A DNA stretch of 64,000 nt from Xenophilus sp003671765 (GTDB lineage: Bacteria; Pseudomonadota; Gammaproteobacteria; Burkholderiales; Burkholderiaceae_C). The notes beneath the pieces are model-generated. The model had not been told where the DNA came from. It saw nothing but the letters and a program-made list of their open reading frames with translations, and did not search any database. Shown one piece after another: positions 39,669 to 47,791 of this stretch. The position numbers and the translations under genes were made by a program. The stretch spans positions 3,968,001-4,032,000 of the forward strand of contig CP166702.1 in the NCBI GenBank assembly GCA_051414805.1. Direction: 5' to 3'. Within the stretch, counting starts at the first letter, position 1; every line of letters starts with the position of its first letter.

Positions 39669-40511
39669 TCAGTCGCCGCCGCCCCCTCCGCATCCGCCGC
39701 CGCAGCCGCCGCCTCCGTCACTGCTGCTGCCGCCGCTGTCGCCGCCCCCATCGGAGGACGAAGAGGACTCGCTGCCGCCCAGCCCTTGCGCATCGCCGGG
39801 GTAGCCGCCCGAGTCGCCGGAGGACGATGCGCCGCCGTCGGCGAAGGCCGTTCCGCAGTACGCATCGGAGCCGCTCGCCCGGTCGATGGCGCTGCAGTCC
39901 GGCGTGTAGTGGAAGCCTCCCGCGACCGCGAACTTGGCGTCCAGCGCGAAGAGCAGCGGCAGCCGCGCGGGCTTGCGCGGGTCGATGCTTTCCTCCTTGC
40001 AGGCCCAGTACCAGCTGCGGCGCAGCCCGTCGTTGCGCCTCGCATCGCGGCCCAGCACCTCGGCCGGGGTGTGGTGCAGCATCGCGCCGAAGGCCCCCTC
40101 GCACCAGCGCTGGTAGCCCTGCGTGTGCAGGATGTATTCGTGCCAGGCCTCGTCGACCACTTTCGAGGGCATGGCCACGAACTTGCGCCCGCTGCGCAGG
40201 TGCGCCATGAAGAACTGCCGCAGGCCGCGCAGCACCAGTTCGGCGTCGCGCGACGACAGCTGCGGGAATGCCTGGCGCAGCTTGCCGATCAGGAAGGCCG
40301 GCAGCGAGGCCTCGCGGATGAACTGCCGGCGCAGGCTGTCCTCCCAGGCGCGCAGTGCGGCCGTGAGCACCAGCCCCACCACCACCGCGACGGCCAGCGA
40401 CCAGCCCGTGCGCCAGGCGGCCACCGCGGCGATCGCCAGCACCCACACCAGCCGGCGCGCCCACACCAGGGCGGCGATGCGGCGTCGAAAGTTCAGTTCG
40501 GGCCAATGCAT
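39669..40511 (-). CDS. Glycine-rich domain (GRDP/DUF1399-like) membrane protein
   Basis: 280 aa. Two hydrophobic helices near the N-terminus (VWVLAIAAVAAWRTGWSLAVAVVVGLVLTAAL, in two parts) and then a soluble region with KVVDEAWHEYILHTQGYQRWC, the motif typical of glycine-rich-domain proteins. The C-terminal 60 residues are Gly/Ser-rich and end in a Cys/Gly array (DGGGGCGGGCGGGGGD), like that seen at the ends of many DUF2207/TIGR04222-type proteins. Function unknown; the tail is probably flexible and may bind metal through Cys. Convergent with ppnP. Confidence 0.78.
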   Translation of the reverse strand: MHWPELNFRRRIAALVWARRLVWVLAIAAVAAWRTGWSLAVAVVVGLVLTAALRAWEDSLRRQFIREASLPAFLIGKLRQAFPQLSSRDAELVLRGLRQFFMAHLRSGRKFVAMPSKVVDEAWHEYILHTQGYQRWCEGAFGAMLHHTPAEVLGRDARRNDGLRRSWYWACKEESIDPRKPARLPLLFALDAKFAVAGGFHYTPDCSAIDRASGSDAYCGTAFADGGASSSGDSGGYPGDAQGLGGSESSSSSDGGGDSGGSSSDGGGGCGGGCGGGGGD

Positions 40512-40588
40512 GCCAATGCTCCTCCTCGGATCCTTCCTCGCCGCCGCGCATGCCCGCGCGCGTGCAGCGCCCTCTTAAGGCCCAGGCC

Positions 40589-41644
40589 TCAGACCACGAC
40601 CGGCTCCGGCTCCAGCCGGATGCCGAAGCGCTCGTACACGCTGGTCTGGATCGCCTTGGCCAGGGTCATCACCTCGCCGCCCGTGGCCGGATGCTCGCTG
40701 CCGCCGCGATTGACCAGCACCAGCGCCTGCCGCTCGTACACGCCGGCATTGCCGACCGACTTGCCCTTCCAGCCGCAGGCGTCGATGAGCCAGCCGGCGG
40801 CCAGCTTGATGCTGCCGTCGGGCATCGGGTAGTGCACGATCTTGGGGTCGCGCGCGATGATGTCGGCGCACTGCTCGGCCGTGACCGTCGGGTTCTTGAA
40901 GAAGCTGCCGGCATTGCCCAGCACGCGCCAGTCGGGCAGCTTGGCGCGCCGGATGGCGACGATCCAGTCGAAGATCTGCATCGGCGTCGGATCGGTCACC
41001 CCCGTCTCGGCCATCTTGCGTTCCAGGTCGAGGTAGCCCAGCACCGGCTTCCAGGGCTTGGGCAGCCGGAAGCGCACGCGGGTGATGAGCGCACGCCCGG
41101 CCAGCCCGAAGGCGTTGGTGGCCGGGTCGCCCACGTGCTTGAAGACCGAATCGCGGTAGCCGAAGGCGCACTGCGCAGCATCGAGCGTGAAGGGCTGGCC
41201 GGTCACGAGGTCGATGCCGTCCAGCGACTCGAAGCGGTCCTGCAGCTCGACGCCGTAGGCACCGATGTTCTGCACCGGCGCGCCACCCACCGTGCCGGGA
41301 ATGAGCGCCATGTTCTCCAGGCCCGGCCAGCCCTGTTCGAGCAGCCATTGCACCGTGTCGTGCCAGACCTCGCCGGCGCCGACCTCGACGACCCAGGCCT
41401 TGGCACCCTCGTCGACCAGCCGCCGGCCCGGAATCTCGACCTTGAGCACCAGCGGCTTCACGTCGCCCGTGAGCACGATGTTGCTGCCGCCGCCGAGCAC
41501 GAACTTCGGAAGATCGCGCAGCGCGGGGTCGGCCAGCACGGCGGCCACGTCGGCCTCGCTGGTGATGCGTACCAGCAGCTGCGCACGGGCCACGATGCCG
41601 AAGCTGTTGTGCGGTTGCAGGGGGACGTTGCGCTGGACGATCAT
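40589..41644 (-). CDS. murB: UDP-N-acetylenolpyruvoylglucosamine reductase
   Basis: FAD/NADPH enzyme of peptidoglycan synthesis giving UDP-N-acetylmuramate. 351 aa, type I MurB. Motifs: LQPHNSFGIVARAQLL, FVLGGGSNIVLTGD, GTVGGAPVQNIGAYGVEL with GYRDSVFKH, GNAGSFFKNPTV with the catalytic Ser region, and AAGWLIDACGWKG near the C-terminus. Divergent from yajQ, 66 bp apart. Confidence 0.97.
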   Translation of the reverse strand: MIVQRNVPLQPHNSFGIVARAQLLVRITSEADVAAVLADPALRDLPKFVLGGGSNIVLTGDVKPLVLKVEIPGRRLVDEGAKAWVVEVGAGEVWHDTVQWLLEQGWPGLENMALIPGTVGGAPVQNIGAYGVELQDRFESLDGIDLVTGQPFTLDAAQCAFGYRDSVFKHVGDPATNAFGLAGRALITRVRFRLPKPWKPVLGYLDLERKMAETGVTDPTPMQIFDWIVAIRRAKLPDWRVLGNAGSFFKNPTVTAEQCADIIARDPKIVHYPMPDGSIKLAAGWLIDACGWKGKSVGNAGVYERQALVLVNRGGSEHPATGGEVMTLAKAIQTSVYERFGIRLEPEPVVV

Positions 41645-41710
41645 GGGAGAATTGTCGCATCCGACCCCGGCGCATCCCGGCCGGGGCAGTCATCCAAGGA
41701 GAACCCCCGC

Positions 41711-42196
41711 ATGCCCTCTTTCGACACCGTTTGCGAGCCGAACCTGGTCGAAGTCCGCAACGCCGTCGACAACGCTGCCAAGGAAATCGGCACGCGCTTC
41801 GACTTCAAGGGCACGGCCGCCGCGATCGAGCTCAAGGACAAGGACATCACCCTCACCGGCGACGCCGACTTCCAGCTGCAGCAGGTCGAGGACATCCTGC
41901 GCGGCAAGCTCACCAAGCGCAGCGTGGACGTGCGCTTCCTCGACAAGGGCGACGTGCAGAAGGCCGGCGGCGACAAGGTCAAGCAGGTCATCAAGGTCAA
42001 GAACGGCATCGACGCCGAGACCGGCAAGAAGATCCAGCGCATCCTCAAGGACAGCAAGCTCAAGGTGCAGGCCGCCATCCAGGGCGATGCGGTGCGCGTG
42101 ACCGGCGCGAAGCGCGACGACCTGCAGGCCGCCATGGCGCTGATCAAGAAGGACGTGGCCGACCTGCCGCTGTCCTTCAACAACTTCAGGGACTGA
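41711..42196 (+). CDS. yajQ: YajQ-family nucleotide (cyclic-di-GMP)-binding protein
   Basis: 161 aa, the normal family length. MPSFDTVCEPNLVEVRNAVDNAAKEI, FDFKGTAAAIELKDKDI, KAGGDKVKQVIKVKNGIDAETGKKI and IQGDAVRVTGAKRDDLQ are diagnostic. In xanthomonads members bind cyclic-di-GMP and work with a transcription factor; in other bacteria nucleic-acid binding is suggested. A strong AAGGAGAA ribosome-binding site precedes the ATG at 41711; a long upstream frame is not coding. Confidence 0.96.
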   Translation: MPSFDTVCEPNLVEVRNAVDNAAKEIGTRFDFKGTAAAIELKDKDITLTGDADFQLQQVEDILRGKLTKRSVDVRFLDKGDVQKAGGDKVKQVIKVKNGIDAETGKKIQRILKDSKLKVQAAIQGDAVRVTGAKRDDLQAAMALIKKDVADLPLSFNNFRD

Positions 42197-42203
42197 GCGA
42201 CCC

Positions 42204-42842
42204 ATGAAGGCGCCCCTGCTCGCCGCGCTGCTGGGCGTCGGCTGCGCCCTGGCGCACGCCCAGTCCGTGACGCTCACCGGCAGCATCGGCAGCCGCGCCA
42301 TCCTGATGGTCGACGGCGGCGCGCCGCGCACGGTGGCACCGGGCGAGACGGTGCAGGGCGTCAAACTCATCGCGATGCAGGGCGAGCAGGCCGTGGTCGA
42401 ATCGGGCGGCAAGCGGCTCACCCTGCGCATGGATTCGCCGGTGAGCATCGGCGGCGCGGCACGCAGCGCGGGCGGCACGCGCATCGTGCTGCCGGTCGAC
42501 AGCCGCGGCCACTTCATGACGCAGGGCGCCATCAACGGGCGCAGCGTCAACTTCATGCTCGACACCGGCGCGACCGCGGTCGCCCTGTCGCTCGCCGATG
42601 CGCAGCGCATCGGCCTGGACTACGCCAAGGGCCAGCCGGTGCAGATCAACACCGCCAACGGCGTGGCCGGCGGCTGGCGCGTCAAGCTGTCGTCGGTGCG
42701 CGTGGGCGACGTGGAGGTCTACGACATCGACGCCATCGTCTCGCAGCAGCCCATGCCCTTCGTGCTGCTGGGCAACAGCTTCATCAACCGCTTCTCGATG
42801 CGACGCGACGCCGACCAGATGGTGCTCGAGAAGCGCTTCTGA
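42204..42842 (+). CDS. Retropepsin-like aspartic protease family protein
   Basis: 212 aa. Signal peptide (LLAALLGVGCALAHAQS), then an N-terminal domain and a retroviral-type protease domain with NFMLDTGATAVALS (the DTGA aspartate) and the flap/second region VLLGNSFINRFSMRRD, as in TIGR02281 clan AA proteases. Periplasmic location expected; substrate unknown. Begins 7 bp after the yajQ stop, and its stop abuts the stop of the convergent RidA gene. Confidence 0.9.
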   Translation: MKAPLLAALLGVGCALAHAQSVTLTGSIGSRAILMVDGGAPRTVAPGETVQGVKLIAMQGEQAVVESGGKRLTLRMDSPVSIGGAARSAGGTRIVLPVDSRGHFMTQGAINGRSVNFMLDTGATAVALSLADAQRIGLDYAKGQPVQINTANGVAGGWRVKLSSVRVGDVEVYDIDAIVSQQPMPFVLLGNSFINRFSMRRDADQMVLEKRF

Positions 42843-43196
42843 TCAGGCCTGCGCGGCGGAAACGACGATCTCGATCTTGTAGGCCGGGTTGGCCAGCTGG
42901 GCCTGCACGGTCGCGCGCGGCGGCGTGTGGCCGGCCGGGACCCAGGCGTCCCACACCTCGTTCATCGCCGCGATCTCGCTGATGTCGGTCAGGAAGATCT
43001 GCGTCATGAGGATGCGGGTCTTGTCGCTGCCGGCCTCGGCCAGCAGGCGGTCGACCATCGCGAGCACCTGCGCGGTCTGGCCGCGGATGTCCTGCGTGGT
43101 GTCGTCGGGCACCTGGCCGGCGAGGTAGACAGTGCCGTTGTGCACGGCCGTCTCGGACAGGCGCGGGCCGACGTGGAAGCGTTGGATGGCAGGCAT
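42843..43196 (-). CDS. RidA-family enamine/imine deaminase-like protein
   Basis: 117 aa. RidA-type proteins hydrolyse reactive 2-aminoacrylate and related enamines. Visible motifs: AVHNGTVYLAGQVPDDTTQDIRGQTAQVL (in two parts), ILMTQIFLTDISEIAAMNEVWDAWV and PPRATVQAQLANPAYKIEI with the substrate-binding Arg. This VHNGTVYLAGQV form resembles the YoaB/RutC branch, so substrate may differ from classical RidA. Start ATG at 43196; plsY lies 13 bp upstream. Confidence 0.93.
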   Translation of the reverse strand: MPAIQRFHVGPRLSETAVHNGTVYLAGQVPDDTTQDIRGQTAQVLAMVDRLLAEAGSDKTRILMTQIFLTDISEIAAMNEVWDAWVPAGHTPPRATVQAQLANPAYKIEIVVSAAQA

Positions 43197-43209
43197 GGTG
43201 TTCGTTCCT

Positions 43210-43848
43210 TCAGGTGGGCTTGGCCTTGCTGCCAAGCTTCGATTCGGTGCCGGCCAGCAGGCGCCGGATGTTCTCGCGATGGCGCCAGGCCAGCAGCAGG
43301 CTCATGACGATGATGGCCGCCAGCACCGTGCGGTGCAGCGGCCAGGCGATCTTGCCGCCCAGCACGTAGTAGGCCGGCGCGAAGAAGGCGGCCACCAGCG
43401 AGGCGAGCGAGGAGTAGCGGAAGAAGAAGGCGATGATGAGCCACGACGCGCCCGTGGCCAGGCCCAGCAGCCAGTCGATGCCGAAGAGCACGCCCGCTGC
43501 GGTCGCCACGCCCTTGCCGCCCTGGAAGCGGAAGAACACCGGGTACAGGTGGCCCAGGAAGGCCGCCAGGCCGGCCAGCGCCGCGGTGCCGGCACCGAGC
43601 CCCCACGCCGCGCCCCACTGGTTGATGACGAACACCGGCAGCCAGCCCTTGAGCGCATCGAGCACCAGCGTGGCCAGCGCCGCCCCCTTGCGGCCGGAAC
43701 GCAGCACGTTGGTCGCGCCCGGGTTGCCGCTGCCGTAGCTGCGCGGGTCGTCCATGCCGAGCAGCTTGCTCACGATGACGGCGAAGGACAGCGAGCCCAG
43801 CAGGTAGCCGACGACGATGGCGATCAGGGAAGGCAGTTCAAGGCTCAA
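43210..43848 (-). CDS. plsY: Glycerol-3-phosphate acyltransferase PlsY
   Basis: Integral membrane enzyme transferring acyl from acyl phosphate to glycerol 3-phosphate at the start of phospholipid synthesis. 212 aa, about seven hydrophobic helices as in the family. The three conserved loops are visible: GSGNPGATNVLRSGRK, FLGHLYPVFFRFQGGKGVATA and HRENIRRLLAGTESKLG. Ends 13 bp before the ridA-like gene on the same strand. Confidence 0.96.
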   Translation of the reverse strand: MSLELPSLIAIVVGYLLGSLSFAVIVSKLLGMDDPRSYGSGNPGATNVLRSGRKGAALATLVLDALKGWLPVFVINQWGAAWGLGAGTAALAGLAAFLGHLYPVFFRFQGGKGVATAAGVLFGIDWLLGLATGASWLIIAFFFRYSSLASLVAAFFAPAYYVLGGKIAWPLHRTVLAAIIVMSLLLAWRHRENIRRLLAGTESKLGSKAKPT

Positions 43849-43909
43849 GGCAGGCTCCGGCGCGGGCTCGATGACGCCGCGCGTGGTGGTTGTCTCGTGG
43901 GGAAGCCGG

Positions 43910-44407
43910 TCATTCTGCCAGCGCGCACTGCACCGGCCTGGCGCCCAGCAGCTGCACGCATAGCTGCGGATCGATGCCCACCAGGTAACCGCGCCGCCCG
44001 CCGTTGATGAGGATCTTCGGCAGCTCGAGGATGGTCGACTCGATGAACACCGGCATCTCGCGCCGCGTGCCGAAGGGCGAGGTGCCGCCCACCTGGTAGC
44101 CCGAATGGCGCTGCGCCACCTCGGGCTTGCACGGCTCGACCGACTTGGCGCCGATCTGGCGCGCGAGGTTCTTGGTCGACACGGTGCGGTTGCCGTGCAT
44201 CAGGACGATCAGCGGCTTCGCATCCTGGTCCTGCATCACCAGCGTCTTGACGACGGTGAAAGGGTCGAAGCCCAGCACCGCCGCGCTGTGCTGCGCGCCG
44301 CCGTGCTCCAGGTACTCGTACGGGTGTTCGGTGAACGCGACCTTCGCCGCGCGCAGCATGGCGGTGGCGGGGGTTTCGCTGACGTGGGTCTTGTCTTTCT
44401 TGGCCAT
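43910..44407 (-). CDS. ybaK: Cys-tRNA(Pro)/Cys-tRNA(Cys) deacylase
   Basis: 165 aa YbaK/EbsC-type editing protein that hydrolyses mischarged Cys-tRNA(Pro). Motifs include VVKTLVMQDQDAKPLIVLMHGNRTVS (in two parts), LARQIGAKSVEPCKP, VGGTSPFGTRREMPVFIE with the conserved GGxSP loop, and NGGRRGYLVGIDP. Standard length. A short gap separates it from plsY on the same strand. Confidence 0.96.
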   Translation of the reverse strand: MAKKDKTHVSETPATAMLRAAKVAFTEHPYEYLEHGGAQHSAAVLGFDPFTVVKTLVMQDQDAKPLIVLMHGNRTVSTKNLARQIGAKSVEPCKPEVAQRHSGYQVGGTSPFGTRREMPVFIESTILELPKILINGGRRGYLVGIDPQLCVQLLGARPVQCALAE

Positions 44408-44465
44408 GGGAGCGGGCGATTCTGCCGCGCCCGCGCCAGCGGTGCCTGTCGTGGCTTCGGTGGCC

Positions 44466-45026
44466 TCAGGCCGCGGTGCTCACGGCCGAGGCGCCCATCT
44501 GCCTGATCGGGTCCGTGCGGCCGTCCCAGGTGCGGGCCACCTCGGCGATCTGGCGGAAGTACTCGCCCTTGCCGCCCGTCGTCTCCGACAGCTCCACCAT
44601 GCCGCTGGGCAGATCGGGATGCACGAAGTACGCGAAGCGCCCGCGCGCGCCCATGCGCCCGCCATGCCCCTCGACGTACCCGCTCTCGAGCAGCTGCGCG
44701 TGCATGGCGTCGTAACGGTCCTCGGTCCAGTAGGCGATGTGCTGGGCGCATTCGCCGTTCCTGGCCAGTGTGTCGAGGTAGAGCGAGGGCGCGTCGTTGC
44801 GCTGCTGGATCAGCTCGATCTGCAGCTCGCCCGAGTTGGCCAGCGCGATCGACAGATCGGGCAGGTGCGTCTGTGCCTGGCCGTAGTAGCGGAACTCGGT
44901 GGTGCCCACCGCCGCCTTGTAGAACCACGGCCCCACGCCGAGCGCACGGCTCCAGTGCGCCATCGCGCGCTCGATGTCGCGCACCACGAAACCGACCTGC
45001 CGCGCTCCGCCGTAGAAAAGGCTCAT
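44466..45026 (-). CDS. VOC-family (glyoxalase/dioxygenase-like) protein
   Basis: 186 aa. Opens with GGARQVGFVVRDIERAMAHW, the vicinal-oxygen-chelate signature with a metal-ligand His replaced by Gln-Val-Gly context, then IELIQQRNDAPSLYLDTLARN and CAQHIAYWTEDRYDAM and YFVHPDLPSGMVEL. VOC proteins include glyoxalases, methylmalonyl-CoA epimerases and extradiol dioxygenases; the reaction here is unknown. The ATG at 45026 has AGGAG upstream. Divergent from the CMD gene; a LacI-type operator lies 17 nt upstream of its start, so it probably belongs to the same regulon. Confidence 0.85.
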   Translation of the reverse strand: MSLFYGGARQVGFVVRDIERAMAHWSRALGVGPWFYKAAVGTTEFRYYGQAQTHLPDLSIALANSGELQIELIQQRNDAPSLYLDTLARNGECAQHIAYWTEDRYDAMHAQLLESGYVEGHGGRMGARGRFAYFVHPDLPSGMVELSETTGGKGEYFRQIAEVARTWDGRTDPIRQMGASAVSTAA

Positions 45027-45042
45027 GCTTGCTCCTGTGTGC

Positions 45043-45054
45043 GAAAACGTTTTC
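45043..45054. promoter_or_regulatory. LacI-type operator, VOC side
   Basis: Perfect 12-bp palindrome GAAAACGTTTTC with the central CG and A/T-rich half-sites usual for LacI-family operators. It stands 17 nt upstream of the VOC gene start and 103 bp (about ten helical turns) from the second operator. The nearby LacI regulator at 45893 is the obvious candidate binder. Confidence 0.75.
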
Positions 45055-45143
45055 TCGATTGTGAGAAAAAACGCCGAGCTCTCGTCACCCGGGTTTGCAC
45101 CCATTTAAATCAATGACCCACCGCAGCAGACTGACGCCATCGC

Positions 45144-45159
45144 GTAGAAACGTTTCTAC
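45144..45159. promoter_or_regulatory. LacI-type operator, CMD side
   Basis: Perfect 16-bp palindrome GTAGAAACGTTTCTAC, 25 nt upstream of the CMD-family gene start, sharing the GAAAC-G-TTTC-like core with the site at 45043. Its placement over the presumed promoter suggests repression of the CMD–LacI–SDR run. Confidence 0.8.
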
Positions 45160-45183
45160 AAATCTGCATCGATTTCTTCATCC

Positions 45184-45831
45184 ATGTCCGTCGTCACTCC
45201 CACCGAACTGCCCAGCACCGCCCAGCAACTCGCCGTCTCGCGGCGCATGCCACTGCGCGCCCCGCCCTACGACGAGGCTGCGGCCCGCGCGATCGGCAAC
45301 ACCGCCTTTTCGGGCACGCTGTCACCGCAGAACCTGCGCCTGACGCTGGCGCAGGAACCCAAGCTGGCGGTGGCCTTCCAGCAGATGGCGCACGTGGTGC
45401 TGTTCAAGGGCAGCGTGTCGGAGCGCGACCGCGAGATCGCCATCATCCGCACCGGCGCCCTCACCCGCTCCGAGTACGAATGGGGCATGCATGTGAGCAT
45501 TTATGCCGAGCGCTGCGGCCTGAGCGAGGCGCAGGTGATGGAGCTGACCTGCAACACGGCGTTGAGCGAATCGCTGTGGAGCGAGAAGGAGCGCCTGGTC
45601 GTGCGCATGGTCGACGAGCTGCACCACCATTCCACCGTGGGCGACAGCACCTGGGCCGGCCTGCAGGCGCACTGGCCCAAGGACCAGGTGATCGAACTCG
45701 TGCTGGCGACGAGCTTCTATCACATGGCCGCCTTCTTCCTGAACAGCATGGCGGTACCGCTGGAACACGGCGCGCGCCGCTTTCCGTCGGGCGTCGTGCA
45801 GGCCGCCGTGCCCGGAGACGGCGACGCATGA
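45184..45831 (+). CDS. Carboxymuconolactone decarboxylase family protein
   Basis: 215 aa, AhpD-like helical fold. The core VVLFKGSVSERDREIAIIRTGALTRSEYEWGMHVSIYAERCGLSE matches CMD proteins but has the SEYEWGMHV form instead of the ExxxCxxCxxxH redox motif, as in many non-redox members. Relatives act in aromatic or lactone breakdown. First gene after the divergent operators; the LacI regulator follows in 61 bp. Confidence 0.9.
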   Translation: MSVVTPTELPSTAQQLAVSRRMPLRAPPYDEAAARAIGNTAFSGTLSPQNLRLTLAQEPKLAVAFQQMAHVVLFKGSVSERDREIAIIRTGALTRSEYEWGMHVSIYAERCGLSEAQVMELTCNTALSESLWSEKERLVVRMVDELHHHSTVGDSTWAGLQAHWPKDQVIELVLATSFYHMAAFFLNSMAVPLEHGARRFPSGVVQAAVPGDGDA

Positions 45832-45892
45832 GCGCCGCTCGGCCGCTCCGGAGGCGCTCGCACCCGAAGTGCGCAGCACGGAGGGTAGTCCA

Positions 45893-46960
45893 ATGAGCCG
45901 CCCCACCATCCGCGACGTGGCGCTGCGCGCCGGCGTGTCCATCGGCACCGCGTCGCGCGCCCTCAACCGCGCCGGCCGCGTGAGCCAGGCCGCCATCGCT
46001 GCCGTGCAGGCCGCCGCCGAGGCGCTGGGCTACGAGCCGGACGCGATCGCGCAGAGCATGCGCACGCGCAGCACGGGCGTGGTCGGTCTGCTGGTGTCGG
46101 ACCTGTCCAACCCGCTGTATGCGCGCATCGTGAACGCGGTCGAGGCCCGCCTGCAACGCGACGGCTGCGCCCTGCTGCTGGCCAACACGCACAACGACGC
46201 GGCACGCGAGCGCACGATGGTCGACTTCTTCCGCCGCCGGCGGGTCGACGGCATCATCCTCGCGCCCTGCCAGAGCGAGCGTCCCGAGCTGTTCGAAGGC
46301 CTCGTGGCGCAGGGCCTGCCGGCCGTCGCGCTGGACCGCGACTTCCATGCCGCCGGCAGCGGCGTGCACGTCGACCACTTCAACGGTGCCCTGCAGGCCA
46401 CGCGCTACCTGCTTGACCTCGGCCACCGCCGCATCGCGCTCATGACGCCGGGCCAGGCGGTGCGGCCCGGCCGCGAGCGGATCGCGGGCTTTCGCGCGGC
46501 CTATGCCGAACGCGGCCTGCAGCCCGAGCCGCGGCTGGTGCGCGCCGAACCCTCGGCGATGCAGTTCGCATTCAGCGAGACGTTGGCGCTGCTCTCCGGC
46601 GCCGAGCGCCCCACGGCCTTCGTGTGCCTGGGCACGCGCATCCTCTCGGGCGTGCTCCAGGGGCTTCGCCATGCCGGCCTCACCGCCCCCGAGGACGCCA
46701 GCATCATCAGCATCGGCGACACCGACCTGTCGCAGCTCTTCTCGCCCGGCATCACGTCGCTCACCTGGGACTTCGAGGCCGTCGGCACCGCCGTGGCCGA
46801 GCTGATGCTCAAGCGCCTGCCCGGCGCCGCGGCGTCGCCTGAGGAAGCCGAACGCATCGTCATCACCACGCAGATGGTGCTGCGCGAATCGTGCGCGCCG
46901 CTGGCGCCTGCGCCTGCACGCCTGGCATCGAAGCCGCGCGCCACCCGCAAGGCGACATGA
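45893..46960 (+). CDS. LacI-family transcriptional regulator of the catabolic cluster
   Basis: 355 aa. Helix-turn-helix TIRDVALRAGVSIGTASRAL (about residues 4-24), hinge region to residue 60, then a sugar-binding-like effector domain with GVVGLLVSDLSNPLYARIVNAVEARL (in two parts) and FFRRRRVDGIILAPCQSERPE. Start at 45893 is preceded by GGAGGGTAG. It is translationally coupled to the SDR gene (ATGA). Two palindromic LacI operators 0.74-0.85 kb upstream make self-control and control of the divergent VOC gene likely; effector unknown. Confidence 0.94.
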   Translation: MSRPTIRDVALRAGVSIGTASRALNRAGRVSQAAIAAVQAAAEALGYEPDAIAQSMRTRSTGVVGLLVSDLSNPLYARIVNAVEARLQRDGCALLLANTHNDAARERTMVDFFRRRRVDGIILAPCQSERPELFEGLVAQGLPAVALDRDFHAAGSGVHVDHFNGALQATRYLLDLGHRRIALMTPGQAVRPGRERIAGFRAAYAERGLQPEPRLVRAEPSAMQFAFSETLALLSGAERPTAFVCLGTRILSGVLQGLRHAGLTAPEDASIISIGDTDLSQLFSPGITSLTWDFEAVGTAVAELMLKRLPGAAASPEEAERIVITTQMVLRESCAPLAPAPARLASKPRATRKAT

Positions 46961-47748
46961 ACGCGTCGGAGCGCCTGGCGGGCAAAGTGGCGATCGTCGT
47001 CGGCGCCGGCACGCCCGTCGACGGCACCAGCAACGGCGCCGCCTGTGCGATCGCCTTCGCACGGGCCGGCGCCCGCGTGCTGTGCGCCGACCTGTCGCCC
47101 GATGCGGCGCAGGAGACCGTGCGACGCATCGTCGCCGAGGGCGGCGAGGCCAGCGCCGTGGTCGCCGACGTGCGCAGTTCGGCGCAGCTCCAGGCCATGG
47201 TCGACACCGCCCTGCAGCGCCACGGCCGCATCGACGTCCTGCACAACAACGTCGGCATCGAGGCCTTCGGCGACCTGCTGGAACTGACCGAGGCGTCTTG
47301 GGACCGCGTGCATGAGGTCAACCTGCGCGGCGCGATGCTGGCCGCGCGCGCCGCGATGCCGCACATGGTCCGCCAGGGCGGTGGCTCGATCATCAACATG
47401 TCCTCGATCGCGAGCCGCAAGTGGAGCCCGATGCAGTTCCTCTCGTACAGCACCTCCAAGGCGGCACTGAACCACATGACGCGCGTTGTGGCACGGCAGT
47501 ACGCGCCGCAGCAGGTGCGCTGCAATGCCATCGTGGCCGGCCTCATCGACACGCCGCATGCCGCCGCGCTGTACTCCGATGCCGAAGCCGCCGCCCAGGG
47601 CCGCGCGCAGCGCGACGCTCGCTGCCCCATGGGCCGCCAGGGCTCGCCCTGGGACATCGCCAACGCCGCCCTCTTCCTCGCCTCCGACGAATCCGCCTAC
47701 GTCACCGGCGTTGAGCTGGTGGTGGATGGCGGCGTCTCGCTCGGCTGA
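46957..47748 (+). CDS. Short-chain dehydrogenase/reductase
   Basis: 263 aa Rossmann SDR. Catalytic residues are visible: Asn in LHNNVGIEAFGD, Ser in IINMSSIASRK, and YSTSK with the catalytic Tyr and Lys. The nucleotide-binding loop is unusual, GAGTPVDGTSNGAACA, longer than the canonical TGxxxGIG. Oxidises or reduces an unknown hydroxyl compound; C-terminal SDESAYVTGVELVVDGG is standard. Overlaps the LacI gene by ATGA; the Bug protein gene follows in 43 bp. Confidence 0.92.
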   Translation: MNASERLAGKVAIVVGAGTPVDGTSNGAACAIAFARAGARVLCADLSPDAAQETVRRIVAEGGEASAVVADVRSSAQLQAMVDTALQRHGRIDVLHNNVGIEAFGDLLELTEASWDRVHEVNLRGAMLAARAAMPHMVRQGGGSIINMSSIASRKWSPMQFLSYSTSKAALNHMTRVVARQYAPQQVRCNAIVAGLIDTPHAAALYSDAEAAAQGRAQRDARCPMGRQGSPWDIANAALFLASDESAYVTGVELVVDGGVSLG

Positions 47749-47791
47749 GACCACAGGCGCACCGATCACGACACAACGAAGGAGACATGAC

